Below are positions 1-6,953 of a stretch of 19,715 nt of DNA, piece by piece (within the stretch, counting starts at the first letter, position 1; each line of letters starts with the position of its first letter). Both the position numbers and the translations under genes were made by a program. This DNA is from DTU063 sp001512695. GTDB lineage: Bacteria > Bacillota > Thermosediminibacteria > Thermosediminibacterales > Tepidanaerobacteraceae. The notes below the pieces were generated by a model. It did not search any database. It was given only the letters and a program-made list of their open reading frames with translations, and was not told where the DNA came from. The stretch spans positions 1 to 19,715 of the forward strand of contig JBASOM010000040.1 in assembly GCA_049658265.1 (NCBI GenBank), in the 5' to 3' direction.

Positions 1-1
1 T

Positions 2-29
2 GAAAAATATAGGACATCCTATGATGTCC
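2..29 (-). terminator. Intrinsic terminator of spoVG
   Basis: Read on the minus strand, a 7-bp stem GGACATC/GATGTCC (12-18 with 23-29) closes a 4-nt loop and is followed by a T-rich tract (complement of 2-11). The spoVG stop codon TAG (19-21) lies in the loop, so the terminator overlaps the coding end. The stem is short, so strength is uncertain. Confidence 0.65.
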
Positions 30-297
30 CCTCATTTTCTCCTAGGTCTATGTCGTTGTAATGACTTAATACCACGTCCTGTATTTTTGCCCTTGTCTCG
101 GAGTTGATTGGATGCACGATGTCCTTAAACTTTCCGCTTGCAGTTCGTCGGCTGGGCATGGCTATAAAGAGCCCGTTTTTCCCCTCTATAATGCGTATAT
201 CGTGTACCACAAATTCATTGTCAAAGGTAACGGATACTATCGCCTTCATCTTGCCTTCATCTTCTACCTTGCGTATGCGGACCTCCGTGATATTCAT
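19..297 (-). CDS. spoVG: Septation/sporulation regulator SpoVG
   Basis: SpoVG is a small site-specific DNA/RNA-binding protein that affects asymmetric septation, capsule and virulence regulators in Firmicutes. The 92-residue product starts MNITEVRIRKV and carries the family core: the DIRIIEGKNGLFIAMPSR segment (about 33-50), the basic stretch around RRTASGKFKDIVHP (51-64), and an acidic C-terminal tail. Length matches the family (about 85-100 residues). The ATG is preceded by GGAGG (305-309) with 7-nt spacing. It lies downstream of purR in the same direction, as in Bacillus, but yabJ (ridA), which sits between them in B. subtilis, is missing. It has its own sigma-H-type promoter, which fits its known early stationary-phase expression. 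Identification is secure. Confidence 0.97.
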   Translation of the reverse strand: MNITEVRIRKVEDEGKMKAIVSVTFDNEFVVHDIRIIEGKNGLFIAMPSRRTASGKFKDIVHPINSETRAKIQDVVLSHYNDIDLGENEGTS

Positions 298-380
298 GAG
301 AATACCTCCCGGGAATTTATTTAGCTTGAGCCGATGCTTCGAACTATGTCGGTCTGTGTTAGCATATGGTTGTTGTTAAA

Positions 381-409
381 AATTCTATAAAAAATTAAAA
401 ATTCCTGCC
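381..409 (-). promoter_or_regulatory. Sigma-H-type promoter of spoVG
   Basis: On the minus strand a GCAGGA -35 element (403-408) is followed after 17 nt by a GAATT -10 core (381-385), with an AT-rich spacer. This agrees with the sigma-H consensus (AGGAWWW, about 11-14 nt, then GAAT). To my recollection the spacing equals that of the B. subtilis spoVG promoter, a classic sigma-H promoter. The leader to the spoVG ATG would be about 75 nt. Confidence 0.75.
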
Positions 410-434
410 GTAAAAACTATAGGAAGTAAATTTT

Positions 435-1244
435 TTACATGAGCTGCTCGTTGATGCTGATGTTGATTTCGCCCTTCTGGGCATCAATGCCTTCCAGGAC
501 CAGTAGTGTAGTGAAGTCACTCACCAGCTTTTCCTTGGGCACCGCCGTGGCAATCACCATGGCGACTCCCACGACCTGGGCTTTAAATTCGCCCACGAGT
601 TCGGTCATGCCCTGGGCCGTCCCGCCGCCCTTCATGAAATCGTCAATTATCAGGACCCGGGAGTTCTCCGGCAAGGCCCGCTTGGCCAGGGACATGTTGT
701 GAATCTTCTGGCCCGAACCGGACACGTAGCTGATGCCCACCGAAGGCCCCTCCGTCACCCGGCTGTCCCTGCGGGCTACCACCATGGGGACGTTTAGGGC
801 CCTAGCCGTCATAAGGGCAATGGGAATGCCCTTTGTTTCCACAGTCAGAACATGACTCGGCCCTTTGTCTATAAAGATCTGCGCAAAAATTTCTCCTATG
901 GTGCTGGAATACTCGGGGGAAAACATGATATCCGTCATGTACAGGTAGCCTCCGGGAATGATCCGCTTTTGGTCCCGCAACACCTCGCTGAGGTCATGTA
1001 AAAAAGCATTGATATCATCCAAAGACCTCTTGGCTCGATAGCGCACGCCTCCTGCAGCTCCAGGAATCGTGGCGATATCACCCTGCCCTGAATTCTTGTA
1101 GGCTTTTTTTATGATATCTATATCTTCACTTATGGACGATTTGGCCGCCCCCAGCCACTGGCTGAAGTGATTCAGGGAAATTATTTTATTCGGGTTCCTC
1201 GACAGCGTGTTCGAAATCAGGGCAATTCTCTCACTGCGCCTCAT
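435..1244 (-). CDS. purR: PurR, purine operon repressor (PRTase-fold)
   Basis: PurR represses purine synthesis and related genes in Firmicutes; PRPP binding releases it from PurBox DNA. The 269-residue protein has an N-terminal winged helix (about 1-72, beginning MRRSERIALISNTL) and a type I phosphoribosyltransferase-like domain. The PRPP loop VLIIDDFMKGGGTAQ is at about 197-211, with the two Asp at 201-202, and is typical of PurR. Length is normal (B. subtilis about 285). The ATG start has AGGGGGA 6 nt upstream, which overlaps the stop codon of the preceding nucleotidyltransferase gene (11-nt gap), so it is probably the last gene of the ispE-gntR-ntp-purR operon. No convincing terminator follows it; transcripts may run into spoVG. 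Confidence 0.96.
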   Translation of the reverse strand: MRRSERIALISNTLSRNPNKIISLNHFSQWLGAAKSSISEDIDIIKKAYKNSGQGDIATIPGAAGGVRYRAKRSLDDINAFLHDLSEVLRDQKRIIPGGYLYMTDIMFSPEYSSTIGEIFAQIFIDKGPSHVLTVETKGIPIALMTARALNVPMVVARRDSRVTEGPSVGISYVSGSGQKIHNMSLAKRALPENSRVLIIDDFMKGGGTAQGMTELVGEFKAQVVGVAMVIATAVPKEKLVSDFTTLLVLEGIDAQKGEINISINEQLM

Positions 1245-1255
1245 AAAAAATCCCC

Positions 1256-1993
1256 CTAACTTAATGCTCTGGCCGCAAGCTCAAGGTCACTGTCCTTGTC
1301 CACGTCGGTTGCTATTTCGGGATAAGAACTTATGATCGCCCGAGCTTTTACGCCAAAAAGTTCCTCAACACGCTCCTGCAGCTCATCTATGGTCAGTGTA
1401 CCCATCAGGAACTTAAGAATAAATTTAAGGCCCAGGATCCTGGCCAGCATCCATGGCTTTTTCCGGTAGGTCATGAAGGCTTCCGCATTTTTTATGCACT
1501 CCTTGACCTTGCCGGCCCTGACCATGACGATATTGCCTCCGGTAAATGTCCCATCTTTTATTTTAACATATGTGCGCTTTATTCCGGGATACTTTTTTTC
1601 GTTTTCTTCTCTTGAAACGATGGGATAATAAAAATCCGCATCCATCGAAAGGGACTTTTCCACAAAATCCCTAACAGCTTCCGGGGTAATCATGGGAATG
1701 TCCGAAGTGGCAATCAAGACCATTTCATCGTCCGAGAAAATATTGACACCGCACAGGACGTTGTCGGCCAGGGAAGCTGCGCTGTCTACGATGACATCCA
1801 CCTGCCCTTTGATGGGCTCCAGGCTCTCCTTCGGCCCGACAACAGCGATGCTGTCTATGAAGTCAAGGCCCTTGAAGGCATCGATGATGTATCGTATCAT
1901 TTCCTTGCCGTGGATCTTTATCAGGGCTTTGTTAGGGCCGTATTGTGCCAGGGGACCTTCTTTTTCGGCTCCTGCCAGTATAAGGGCCTTCAT
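1256..1993 (-). CDS. MobA-like NTP transferase domain protein
   Basis: The 245-residue protein has the start typical of GT-A fold nucleotidyltransferases: MKALILAGAEKEGPLAQYGP followed by NKALI (Lys at 22), the nucleotide-binding loop. An ATSDIPMI segment at about 95-102 fits the metal-binding Asp of MobA/GlmU/IspD-type enzymes. The family moves NMP groups to sugar phosphates or cofactors (for example molybdenum cofactor). The substrate cannot be read from the sequence, so no symbol is given. Its ATG overlaps the stop of the GntR gene by 4 nt (ATGA, 1990-1993), which implies translational coupling, and purR follows 11 nt later. The C-terminal roughly 60 residues are helical-looking and do not resemble a left-handed beta helix, so it is not GlmU. 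Confidence 0.82.
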   Translation of the reverse strand: MKALILAGAEKEGPLAQYGPNKALIKIHGKEMIRYIIDAFKGLDFIDSIAVVGPKESLEPIKGQVDVIVDSAASLADNVLCGVNIFSDDEMVLIATSDIPMITPEAVRDFVEKSLSMDADFYYPIVSREENEKKYPGIKRTYVKIKDGTFTGGNIVMVRAGKVKECIKNAEAFMTYRKKPWMLARILGLKFILKFLMGTLTIDELQERVEELFGVKARAIISSYPEIATDVDKDSDLELAARALS

Positions 1994-2691
1994 GAAAGTT
2001 CCTCCTCAAAAGACATTCGTTTTCTAAGCATCTCCATTACATTATATTCTACTTCATATATGTGGGCTTTTGCAAGCTTTTCTGCACTTTCCGAATCACC
2101 CTGCTTTATAGCATCTATGATAGCCTTATGTTCAGATACCACGTTTTTCACCCTGAGGGGATTGCTGAAGGACTGGATGCGAAACCTGTCTATCTGCTCC
2201 TTCAGGTTGTTTACAATTTGGGCCAGCCTTTCGTTCCTGGAAGCATTGAAGAGAATCTGGTGAAATTCAACGTCCTTTTTGATGACCGTTTCGGCATCGC
2301 CCTTTTCGCTGGCCTTTGTAATCTCCGATAGGATTTTATCCAGCATTTTGATTTCGTCATCGGTTATGCGCTCTGCTGCCAGTGCTGCAGCCAGGCCTTC
2401 AAGACTGCTGCGAATTTCGAAGACCTCCGCAGCGTCTTTCATGGTGAGGCCCGATACGTAAGCACCTTTCCGGGGAACCATCACCACCAAGCCCTCAAGT
2501 TCCAGTTTCCTTATGGCCTCCCGCACCGGGGTCCTGGAAACTCCCATTTCTTCGGCCAGTTGAACTTCCATGAGCCTTTCGCCGGGTTTTAGGCGGCCTT
2601 TCAAAATTGCTTCCTTTATGGCTTCAAAGACTATGTCTCTGAGGGGTTTGTAGTTGTCAAGCTTTAAAGAGGGAAATCTGTTGTTTTCCAC
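1990..2691 (-). CDS. GntR-family regulator, FadR/FCD subfamily
   Basis: This is a 233-residue transcription factor with an N-terminal winged HTH (about 14-83; helix segment LAEEMGVSRTPVREAIRKLE, 45-64) and a C-terminal FCD effector domain (about 86-212). Candidate FCD metal ligands are D140, H144, H188 and H210, the Asp-His-His-His set of metal-binding FCD proteins, which usually sense carboxylate ligands. I choose the GTG at 2689-2691 because a near-perfect AGGAGGTGA lies 4 nt upstream. A longer frame from an ATG at 2728-2730 would overlap ispE and lacks a ribosome site. It sits 23 nt after ispE and overlaps the nucleotidyltransferase gene by 4 nt. Its target and effector are unknown; it may control its own operon. 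Confidence 0.9.
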   Translation of the reverse strand: MENNRFPSLKLDNYKPLRDIVFEAIKEAILKGRLKPGERLMEVQLAEEMGVSRTPVREAIRKLELEGLVVMVPRKGAYVSGLTMKDAAEVFEIRSSLEGLAAALAAERITDDEIKMLDKILSEITKASEKGDAETVIKKDVEFHQILFNASRNERLAQIVNNLKEQIDRFRIQSFSNPLRVKNVVSEHKAIIDAIKQGDSESAEKLAKAHIYEVEYNVMEMLRKRMSFEEELS

Positions 2692-2714
2692 AAAATCACC
2701 TCCTGCTAAAAATT

Positions 2715-3569
2715 CTACTGCATTTTGCACACAAAAATTTCATTTCCATCAAGCCCTATCTTCTCCGCAGCTCTTTCGGCATCCCGAGCACTTTCAAATA
2801 GGCCGAAGACGGTGGGTCCGCTGCCCGACATAAGGCTGCCCAAGGCTCCATGGGAGATGAGATGCTGTTTTATCAGTTCCAGCTCCGGGTAAAGTTTCAA
2901 GGTCACTTCTTCCAAGACATTGCACAGGCCAGAGGCTATTTCCCCTATATCCCGCTGCTCGATATGTTCCATCATGGCAGGGGTATCGGGCCGCTTTTGT
3001 ATGGTTTTTACATCCAGTCTACTGTATACTTCCTGAGTTGAAACATAGTAAGGGGGTTTTGCCAGCACCAGGCCAAAATTGGACAGGGGCTTGAGGGGCA
3101 GAATCTTTTCGCCGATGCCCCTGGCCAGGGCAGTCTTGCCGGCTATGCAAAAGGGCACATCGGCACCTATTTTTTTGCCCAGGGCCATCAGCTCTTCCCG
3201 GGGCCTGTTTAGCTGAAACATCTCGTTGATGCCCAGGATCACCGCTGCCGCATCGGCACTTCCTCCTGCCAGGCCCGCCCCTATCGGTATGTTCTTGTCT
3301 ATGTGAATTGCCATGCCGGCATCCAGCTGGTATTCCTCCATCATCAGCCTGGCGGCCTTGTAGGCCAGGTTCCTCTCATCCCGGGGAAGCTCTTGGCAGT
3401 TTGAACTAAGCTCAATAGCCGGGCCCGGAATGAGTTTTAGGAAAATCCAGTCCTTTAAAGAAACGGTCTGCATTATGCTTTCCACTTCGTGATAGCCGTC
3501 GGGCCTTTTGTAGAGCACGTCCAGGGTTAGGTTTATTTTTGCCTTTGCTTCTATGGTTATCTTTTTCAA
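2715..3569 (-). CDS. ispE: 4-diphosphocytidyl-2-C-methyl-D-erythritol kinase
   Basis: IspE phosphorylates the 2-hydroxyl of CDP-methylerythritol in the non-mevalonate (MEP) isoprenoid pathway. The 284-residue GHMP kinase shows the N-terminal KAKINLTLDV motif (9-18, Lys11), the ATP loop PIGAGLAGGSADAAA (95-109), the catalytic Asp in IGADVPFC (Asp137) and the C-terminal motif LMSGSGPTVFGLF. Length is typical. The start is TTG at 3567-3569, with AGGAG (3576-3580) 6 nt upstream; no ATG or GTG fits better. It heads the operon ispE-gntR-ntp-purR and is separated from the SipL-like gene by a terminator. Its position next to purR matches the B. subtilis order. Presence of IspE implies the organism uses the MEP pathway. 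Confidence 0.97.
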   Translation of the reverse strand: MKKITIEAKAKINLTLDVLYKRPDGYHEVESIMQTVSLKDWIFLKLIPGPAIELSSNCQELPRDERNLAYKAARLMMEEYQLDAGMAIHIDKNIPIGAGLAGGSADAAAVILGINEMFQLNRPREELMALGKKIGADVPFCIAGKTALARGIGEKILPLKPLSNFGLVLAKPPYYVSTQEVYSRLDVKTIQKRPDTPAMMEHIEQRDIGEIASGLCNVLEEVTLKLYPELELIKQHLISHGALGSLMSGSGPTVFGLFESARDAERAAEKIGLDGNEIFVCKMQ

Positions 3570-3587
3570 GCTGTTCTCCTCTCATAT

Positions 3588-3604
3588 ATTATACTCTAAT
3601 TATA
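3588..3604 (-). promoter_or_regulatory. Candidate -10 elements upstream of ispE
   Basis: Two TATAAT hexamers on the minus strand (complement of 3588-3593 and 3599-3604) lie in the AT-rich gap between the upstream terminator and the ispE ribosome site. Neither has a good -35 at 16-18 nt. The upstream one leaves a more realistic leader. A promoter is needed here because a terminator isolates ispE from the gene before it; which hexamer is used is not decidable by eye. Confidence 0.4.
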
Positions 3605-3712
3605 TATTTCACAAAAAAACTTAAAATCCTGCCGGTCTGCAAAAATAACGTACTTTTTTGGCCCTTTTTGCCAAAATATCCGCCTCTCAGCATTATTATT
3701 TCCAGAGCCAGG

Positions 3713-3741
3713 CAAAACAAAAATCCCGCAGCTTGCGGGAT
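3713..3741 (-). terminator. Intrinsic terminator of the SipL-like gene
   Basis: An 8-bp perfect stem ATCCCGCA/TGCGGGAT (3723-3730 with 3734-3741) with a 3-nt loop is followed on the minus strand by TTTTTGTTTT. It lies 7 nt beyond the stop codon at 3749. Confidence 0.9.
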
Positions 3742-3748
3742 ATAAGGA

Positions 3749-5395
3749 TTACATTCTAGGTATCACCAGTTGTTGGCCCGGCATTATGGAATCGGGATTG
3801 GCTATGTTGTTAGCTCTAACTATGGCTTCCACGGTGACATTGTACCTCTTGGCTATATTCCAGAGAGTGTCCCCCCTCTGAACGATATAGATGGTCATGG
3901 CCGGCTTATCGTCCTTCTTCTCCTTTTTCTCCTTCTTTTCCTCTTTTTCTTCTTCTTCCTCTTCTACATACTCTTCTTCCACGTGTACAACTATGTCAAG
4001 CTCAACCATTTGAGTTACCTTGGCAAAGAGGCCTAGCACCGCCCTGACCTCGAAGCGCCTCGGATCATTGGGTATTGCCGATGAAGAGCAGTGCTCCACT
4101 ATCACATCAAAGTCCAGCATCATGTCTTCTTCGGCACCGGGTATTTCCACAAAGGTAGTAAAGTCTATCTCGTGCTCCATGAAGTGCAAGGGCTGCTGCG
4201 GCTCTCCCTCCGGCACATCGGCTACGTAGAGGGTCTCTAATGTCAGGACCCCTTCCACGATAACCTTGCCGTCGATTATCCTGGACTCGGTCACCCTGGC
4301 CTTGCAGCTGGTCTTGTATATCTGCTCGATGTCCGGCTTTTCATCGGGCACCGTCAGCGTGTCTTTGATGACGATCTCGTTTTCATCTTCGCCGATGACC
4401 TGGTCGAGTTTTAAGCGTTTCTTTTCTACGTGCAGTTCCTTGGAGGGGCTGAAGATATCTATGACTACCTGGATAATCTTGGTCTCGAAGACCTTGGCCC
4501 TGATCTTGAGTATTGCCTCTACGGTGACGGTCCTATCGTCCTTGCGGCGGCCCTTTATGTGCTCCACTTCCACCCGGATAAACCTGGCCATACCCTCATC
4601 GGCGCCGTGAATCTCCACAAATTGGGTAAAGGGTATCTCGGCTTCCATGAAGTGCACCGGCTGCAGGGGTTGACCTTCTGGAGCTATGGCCACGTAGAGG
4701 ATACCCACTTCCAGTACGCCTTCGATGATTATCTTGTTTTTAATAATCTTGCTGGTTACATCCCTGACTTCCGCCTTTACCTTCAGTATTTGCTCGATGC
4801 TGGGCTTTTCCTCCGGCACACCTACATCGCTTTTTACTATGTTCTGGGCCCTGGCTTCACCTATGACATCCTCGATGCGCAGGGTTTTCTTGAGCACCTG
4901 GAGATCTTTTGGCCCCGTAGCATCGATGACGATCTCGATTTCAACCCGCCTGGTGACCTTCACGAAGAACATGACGACAAGTCTAACCTTGATTTCCCTC
5001 GGCCTGTTGGGGTCGAAGCTGTGCTGGATGTGTTCGATCTTGGCCCTAACCCTGACGTCCATATCTTTTTTGACACCGGGAATTTTTACAAAAAAGCTAA
5101 AGTCAATTTTACCTTCTACAAAATGAACCGGCTGCTGTGGCTGGCCTTCCGGAACATCCGCCACGTAAATGGCATTGACATCCACTTCGCCTTCAACTAT
5201 CACCTTGCCTATTTTAGAATCCAGGATGTCGGTCTCCAAGCTTTCTGTGTCCAGGGTTGCGTCAATGGAAATGACCCGCTCTATGTCCGGCTTCCCATCA
5301 GGTAGCGTGATGGTTCCTTCTACTATGGCCTGGGTCTTGTCTTCGCCGACTACCTTATCTACCCTTACCAGTTCCTTTGTCAAATAGACACCCAT
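3749..5395 (-). CDS. SipL-like spore coat morphogenetic protein (3x SPOCS/DUF3794 + LysM)
   Basis: The 548-residue protein has three tandem DUF3794 (SPOCS) domains at about 1-155, 165-315 and 325-470. Each is marked by an LYVA-APEGQP-QPVHFME-like signature (77-93, 233-251, 389-406). A highly charged Glu/Lys linker follows (about 472-498), then a C-terminal LysM domain (502-546, IVQRGDTLWNIAKRYNV). SPOCS plus LysM is the layout of Clostridioides difficile SipL, the functional counterpart of SpoVID that tethers the coat to SpoIVA through its LysM domain. That role is an inference from architecture. I use the ATG at 5393-5395, which has AGGAGG 7 nt upstream, rather than the longer frame to 5425. 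It is a single-gene unit with a candidate mother-cell promoter and its own terminator. There is no signal peptide, as expected for a mother-cell cytosolic coat protein. Having three SPOCS domains is more than SipL is usually described with. Confidence 0.88.
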   Translation of the reverse strand: MGVYLTKELVRVDKVVGEDKTQAIVEGTITLPDGKPDIERVISIDATLDTESLETDILDSKIGKVIVEGEVDVNAIYVADVPEGQPQQPVHFVEGKIDFSFFVKIPGVKKDMDVRVRAKIEHIQHSFDPNRPREIKVRLVVMFFVKVTRRVEIEIVIDATGPKDLQVLKKTLRIEDVIGEARAQNIVKSDVGVPEEKPSIEQILKVKAEVRDVTSKIIKNKIIIEGVLEVGILYVAIAPEGQPLQPVHFMEAEIPFTQFVEIHGADEGMARFIRVEVEHIKGRRKDDRTVTVEAILKIRAKVFETKIIQVVIDIFSPSKELHVEKKRLKLDQVIGEDENEIVIKDTLTVPDEKPDIEQIYKTSCKARVTESRIIDGKVIVEGVLTLETLYVADVPEGEPQQPLHFMEHEIDFTTFVEIPGAEEDMMLDFDVIVEHCSSSAIPNDPRRFEVRAVLGLFAKVTQMVELDIVVHVEEEYVEEEEEEKEEKKEKKEKKDDKPAMTIYIVQRGDTLWNIAKRYNVTVEAIVRANNIANPDSIMPGQQLVIPRM

Positions 5396-5435
5396 TAAAA
5401 TCCTCCTTTCCCTAAAATTCACCACCTTACTCCTA

Positions 5436-5463
5436 TAATATATGTGAAGCTTGACAAATATGT
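5436..5463 (-). promoter_or_regulatory. Candidate sigma-E/sigma-K promoter of the SipL-like gene
   Basis: The minus strand has CATATATTA (5436-5444), which fits the sigma-K -10 pattern CATANNNTA, with AC 17 nt upstream (5462-5463). An ACATATTT segment overlapping the AC resembles the sigma-E -35, and CATATATT resembles the sigma-E -10 CATACAAT. The leader would be about 33 nt. The region is AT-rich, so a chance match is possible. Confidence 0.45.
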
Positions 5464-5476
5464 TACAGCTAAAAAA

Positions 5477-5767
5477 CTATTCTTGGATTTGTGTCATTTC
5501 TTCCTCGTCTCGCTGCCGGCAAGCGGTGGCTGCTTTGCAGCAGCCATCTTCAGCTTTAGGCTGGGGCTGCTGCGATACTTCTTCTTCATAAGTACCTTGC
5601 TTTAAGCTTTCATCCCTTTTGACTTCCTCCGACCCTACTGGTTTGATTTTAACCTGGCCGGAGTTGCCCTTGGTCTGGTCCAAAGGCATATCAAAGGCCT
5701 TCCGTATGAACAAGTAGAAGACCCATGAGGCAATGGCTAGGACGACAATAAATATGAGGACTTTCAT
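5477..5767 (-). CDS. Small single-span membrane protein, unknown function
   Basis: I do not recognise a family. The 96-residue product begins MKVLIFIVVLAIASWVFYLF, one hydrophobic span at 2-20, followed by Arg-Lys and a hydrophilic tail rich in Glu, Gln and Lys. The tail contains a small cysteine cluster (DGCCKAATAC, about 75-84). The span could be a membrane anchor or an uncleaved signal. I chose the ATG at 5765-5767 because GGGAAGGGGGA lies directly upstream; a longer frame to 5803 has no ribosome site. It stands alone between the CAP gene terminator and the SipL-like gene and has a candidate mother-cell promoter, so a spore-related role is possible but unproven. Confidence 0.65.
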   Translation of the reverse strand: MKVLIFIVVLAIASWVFYLFIRKAFDMPLDQTKGNSGQVKIKPVGSEEVKRDESLKQGTYEEEVSQQPQPKAEDGCCKAATACRQRDEEEMTQIQE

Positions 5768-5809
5768 TTTCCCCCTTCCCTTCTGGCAAAATGGAGAATA
5801 CACTCAATA

Positions 5810-5836
5810 TATTATATGTAGGCGGATTTAAATGGT
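5810..5836 (-). promoter_or_regulatory. Candidate sigma-K/sigma-E promoter of the small membrane protein gene
   Basis: Minus-strand CATATAATA (5810-5818) matches CATANNNTA, with AC 16 nt upstream (5835-5836), the sigma-K pattern AC-N16/17-CATANNNTA. No useful sigma-A -35 lies at 17 nt, although TATAAT is present in the -10. The leader to the ATG at 5767 would be about 35 nt. Confidence 0.45.
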
Positions 5837-5891
5837 GAGGGGGAGAAAAAATTATATACATAACGGGTTAAAATTATTGTACCGACTAGGT

Positions 5892-5920
5892 TTATCCACA
5901 TTGTCAACAAGTTATCCACA
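5892..5920 (+). promoter_or_regulatory. Pair of consensus DnaA boxes
   Basis: TTATCCACA occurs twice in the same orientation, at 5892-5900 and 5912-5920, exactly 20 bp apart (about two helical turns). This is the canonical DnaA box. The two copies lie in the 260-bp gap upstream of the small membrane protein gene, about 75 bp above its candidate promoter, so they could be a regulatory or DnaA-titration site. There is no dnaA/dnaN gene or large box cluster here, so this is not a replication origin by itself. Confidence 0.65.
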
Positions 5921-5961
5921 AAAAATCAACAGAACATGTGAATAATTTCTCATCATTACAA

Positions 5962-5999
5962 AAAAAGAGCCGCTCGCTGATTGCGAGGCAGCTCTTTTT
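5962..5999 (-). terminator. Intrinsic terminator of the CAP-domain gene
   Basis: The stem AAAAAGAGC/GCTCTTTTT (5962-5970 with 5991-5999) plus an inner 5-bp stem CTCGC/GCGAG is followed by a T run on the minus strand. Its symmetrical A and T tracts make it potentially bidirectional. It ends 28 nt past the stop codon. Confidence 0.9.
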
Positions 6000-6027
6000 G
6001 CACTATTTATGCCAGTTATGACCTGCT

Positions 6028-6777
6028 TTAATTTACCCCGATGAAGGTCTGGGTGAACATCTTGCCGTAGGGGCCGCCTTCCACGACGCCTATGCCGATG
6101 TGGGTGAAGTTGGGGTTTAGTATATTGGCGCGATGGCCCGGGCTGTTCATGAGGCCGCTGTGGGCCCGCTCGACGGTGGGTGCCCCCGCCAGGTTCTCAC
6201 CTGCATACCTATAGGAAACACCGTTGTTTTTCAATGCATCAAAGGGAGTTCCGTATGTAGGAGATGTATGGCCGAAATAATTGTTGTCTATCATGTCCTT
6301 GCTCTTTTTGCGGGAAATGTCAACTAGCCGCATATCGATTGTGAGGGGCTTTAGGCCCAGTTTTTGCCTCTCCTGGTTCACCAATTCCAGCATCTTGCTC
6401 TCATCGGCAGTCAGGCCTTTAACATCCGGCGTGCTGGGAGCCGGTGTCTCGGGCTTTGGCTGTGATGGAGAGGGAGCCGGCGTTTGGGGCTGAGGCTTTG
6501 AAGGCACGGTAGGAAGGCTGGGCTTTGCCTGGCCCTGGCCAGCATCTTCCTTAGACGTTAGTATCCATTTGCCATCTTTGTAAGTGTAGACAAACCTGTA
6601 AGTCGTGCTGTAGTTTTTGCTGATGGATTCTAAATCAATTGGAAGCTCAAGTACTTGGGTTCTGCCGTTTAGGGTTACTTTCACATTAATTTGCGTTGCT
6701 GCAGTGGCAATTCCCGGTAGTGTCAGCATAAAAGTTAAAAGAAGAGCCACACATATTTTTTTGTAAATCTGCTTCAT
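6028..6777 (-). CDS. Secreted CAP/SCP-domain protein (YkwD-like)
   Basis: The 249-residue protein has a signal peptide (KK at 6-7, hydrophobic 9-20, likely cleavage after ATA around 26). A small beta-rich segment (28-75) follows, then a Pro/Ser/Gln-rich linker (about 84-118) and a C-terminal CAP domain (about 122-248). CAP hallmarks are FGHTSP with H170, AGENLA with E194 and NSPGHRANIL with H215. The Trp that often precedes MNS is Leu here. Bacterial CAP proteins of the YkwD/SCP type are secreted or wall-associated; biochemical activity is poorly defined, and several are linked to spores. The ATG has AGGAGG 9-10 nt upstream. It has its own likely promoter and terminator, so it is a single-gene unit. 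Confidence 0.9.
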   Translation of the reverse strand: MKQIYKKICVALLLTFMLTLPGIATAATQINVKVTLNGRTQVLELPIDLESISKNYSTTYRFVYTYKDGKWILTSKEDAGQGQAKPSLPTVPSKPQPQTPAPSPSQPKPETPAPSTPDVKGLTADESKMLELVNQERQKLGLKPLTIDMRLVDISRKKSKDMIDNNYFGHTSPTYGTPFDALKNNGVSYRYAGENLAGAPTVERAHSGLMNSPGHRANILNPNFTHIGIGVVEGGPYGKMFTQTFIGVN

Positions 6778-6825
6778 TTTGTATTGCCTCCTTTTAAGAT
6801 TTGCTGCAGATTATATGTTGTAAAC

Positions 6826-6855
6826 ATTATATAGTTTTTCTGCTTTTTTCGACAA
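6826..6855 (-). promoter_or_regulatory. Candidate sigma-A promoter of the CAP-domain gene
   Basis: Minus-strand TATAAT (6826-6831) has TTGTCG (6850-6855) 18 nt upstream. A second TATAAT lies at 6810-6815 without a clear -35. The predicted leader is about 40 nt. Confidence 0.5.
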
Positions 6856-6953
6856 ACAGCAAATATCTTTATAATCGGTCAGGGGCCCTTCTGAGATGCA
6901 ACAAATTACATATGATGAAGATATTATTAAAATTGTTCAATAAAAGCCTATTA

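Noticed and set aside
426..438. Short hairpin GTAAA-TTT-TTTAC after purR as a terminator
   Set aside because: The stem has 5 mostly A-T pairs and would be too weak; purR read-through into spoVG is as likely.
3609..3636. AGGATTTT and GAAAT before ispE as a second sigma-H promoter
   Set aside because: The spacing is about one base shorter than in spoVG and the -10 core is GAAAT, not GAAT(T). ispE is a housekeeping gene and TATAAT hexamers lie just downstream.
4430..5305. Long open frame of 291 codons on the plus strand inside the SipL-like gene
   Set aside because: It is antisense to a gene with clear repeated SPOCS domains and LysM, and has no ribosome site or recognisable domain. Its length follows from the repeated codon usage of the sense strand.
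5870..5908. TTGACA and TACAAT on the minus strand across the DnaA boxes as a promoter
   Set aside because: The spacer is about 20 nt, outside the 16-18 nt range for sigma-A.
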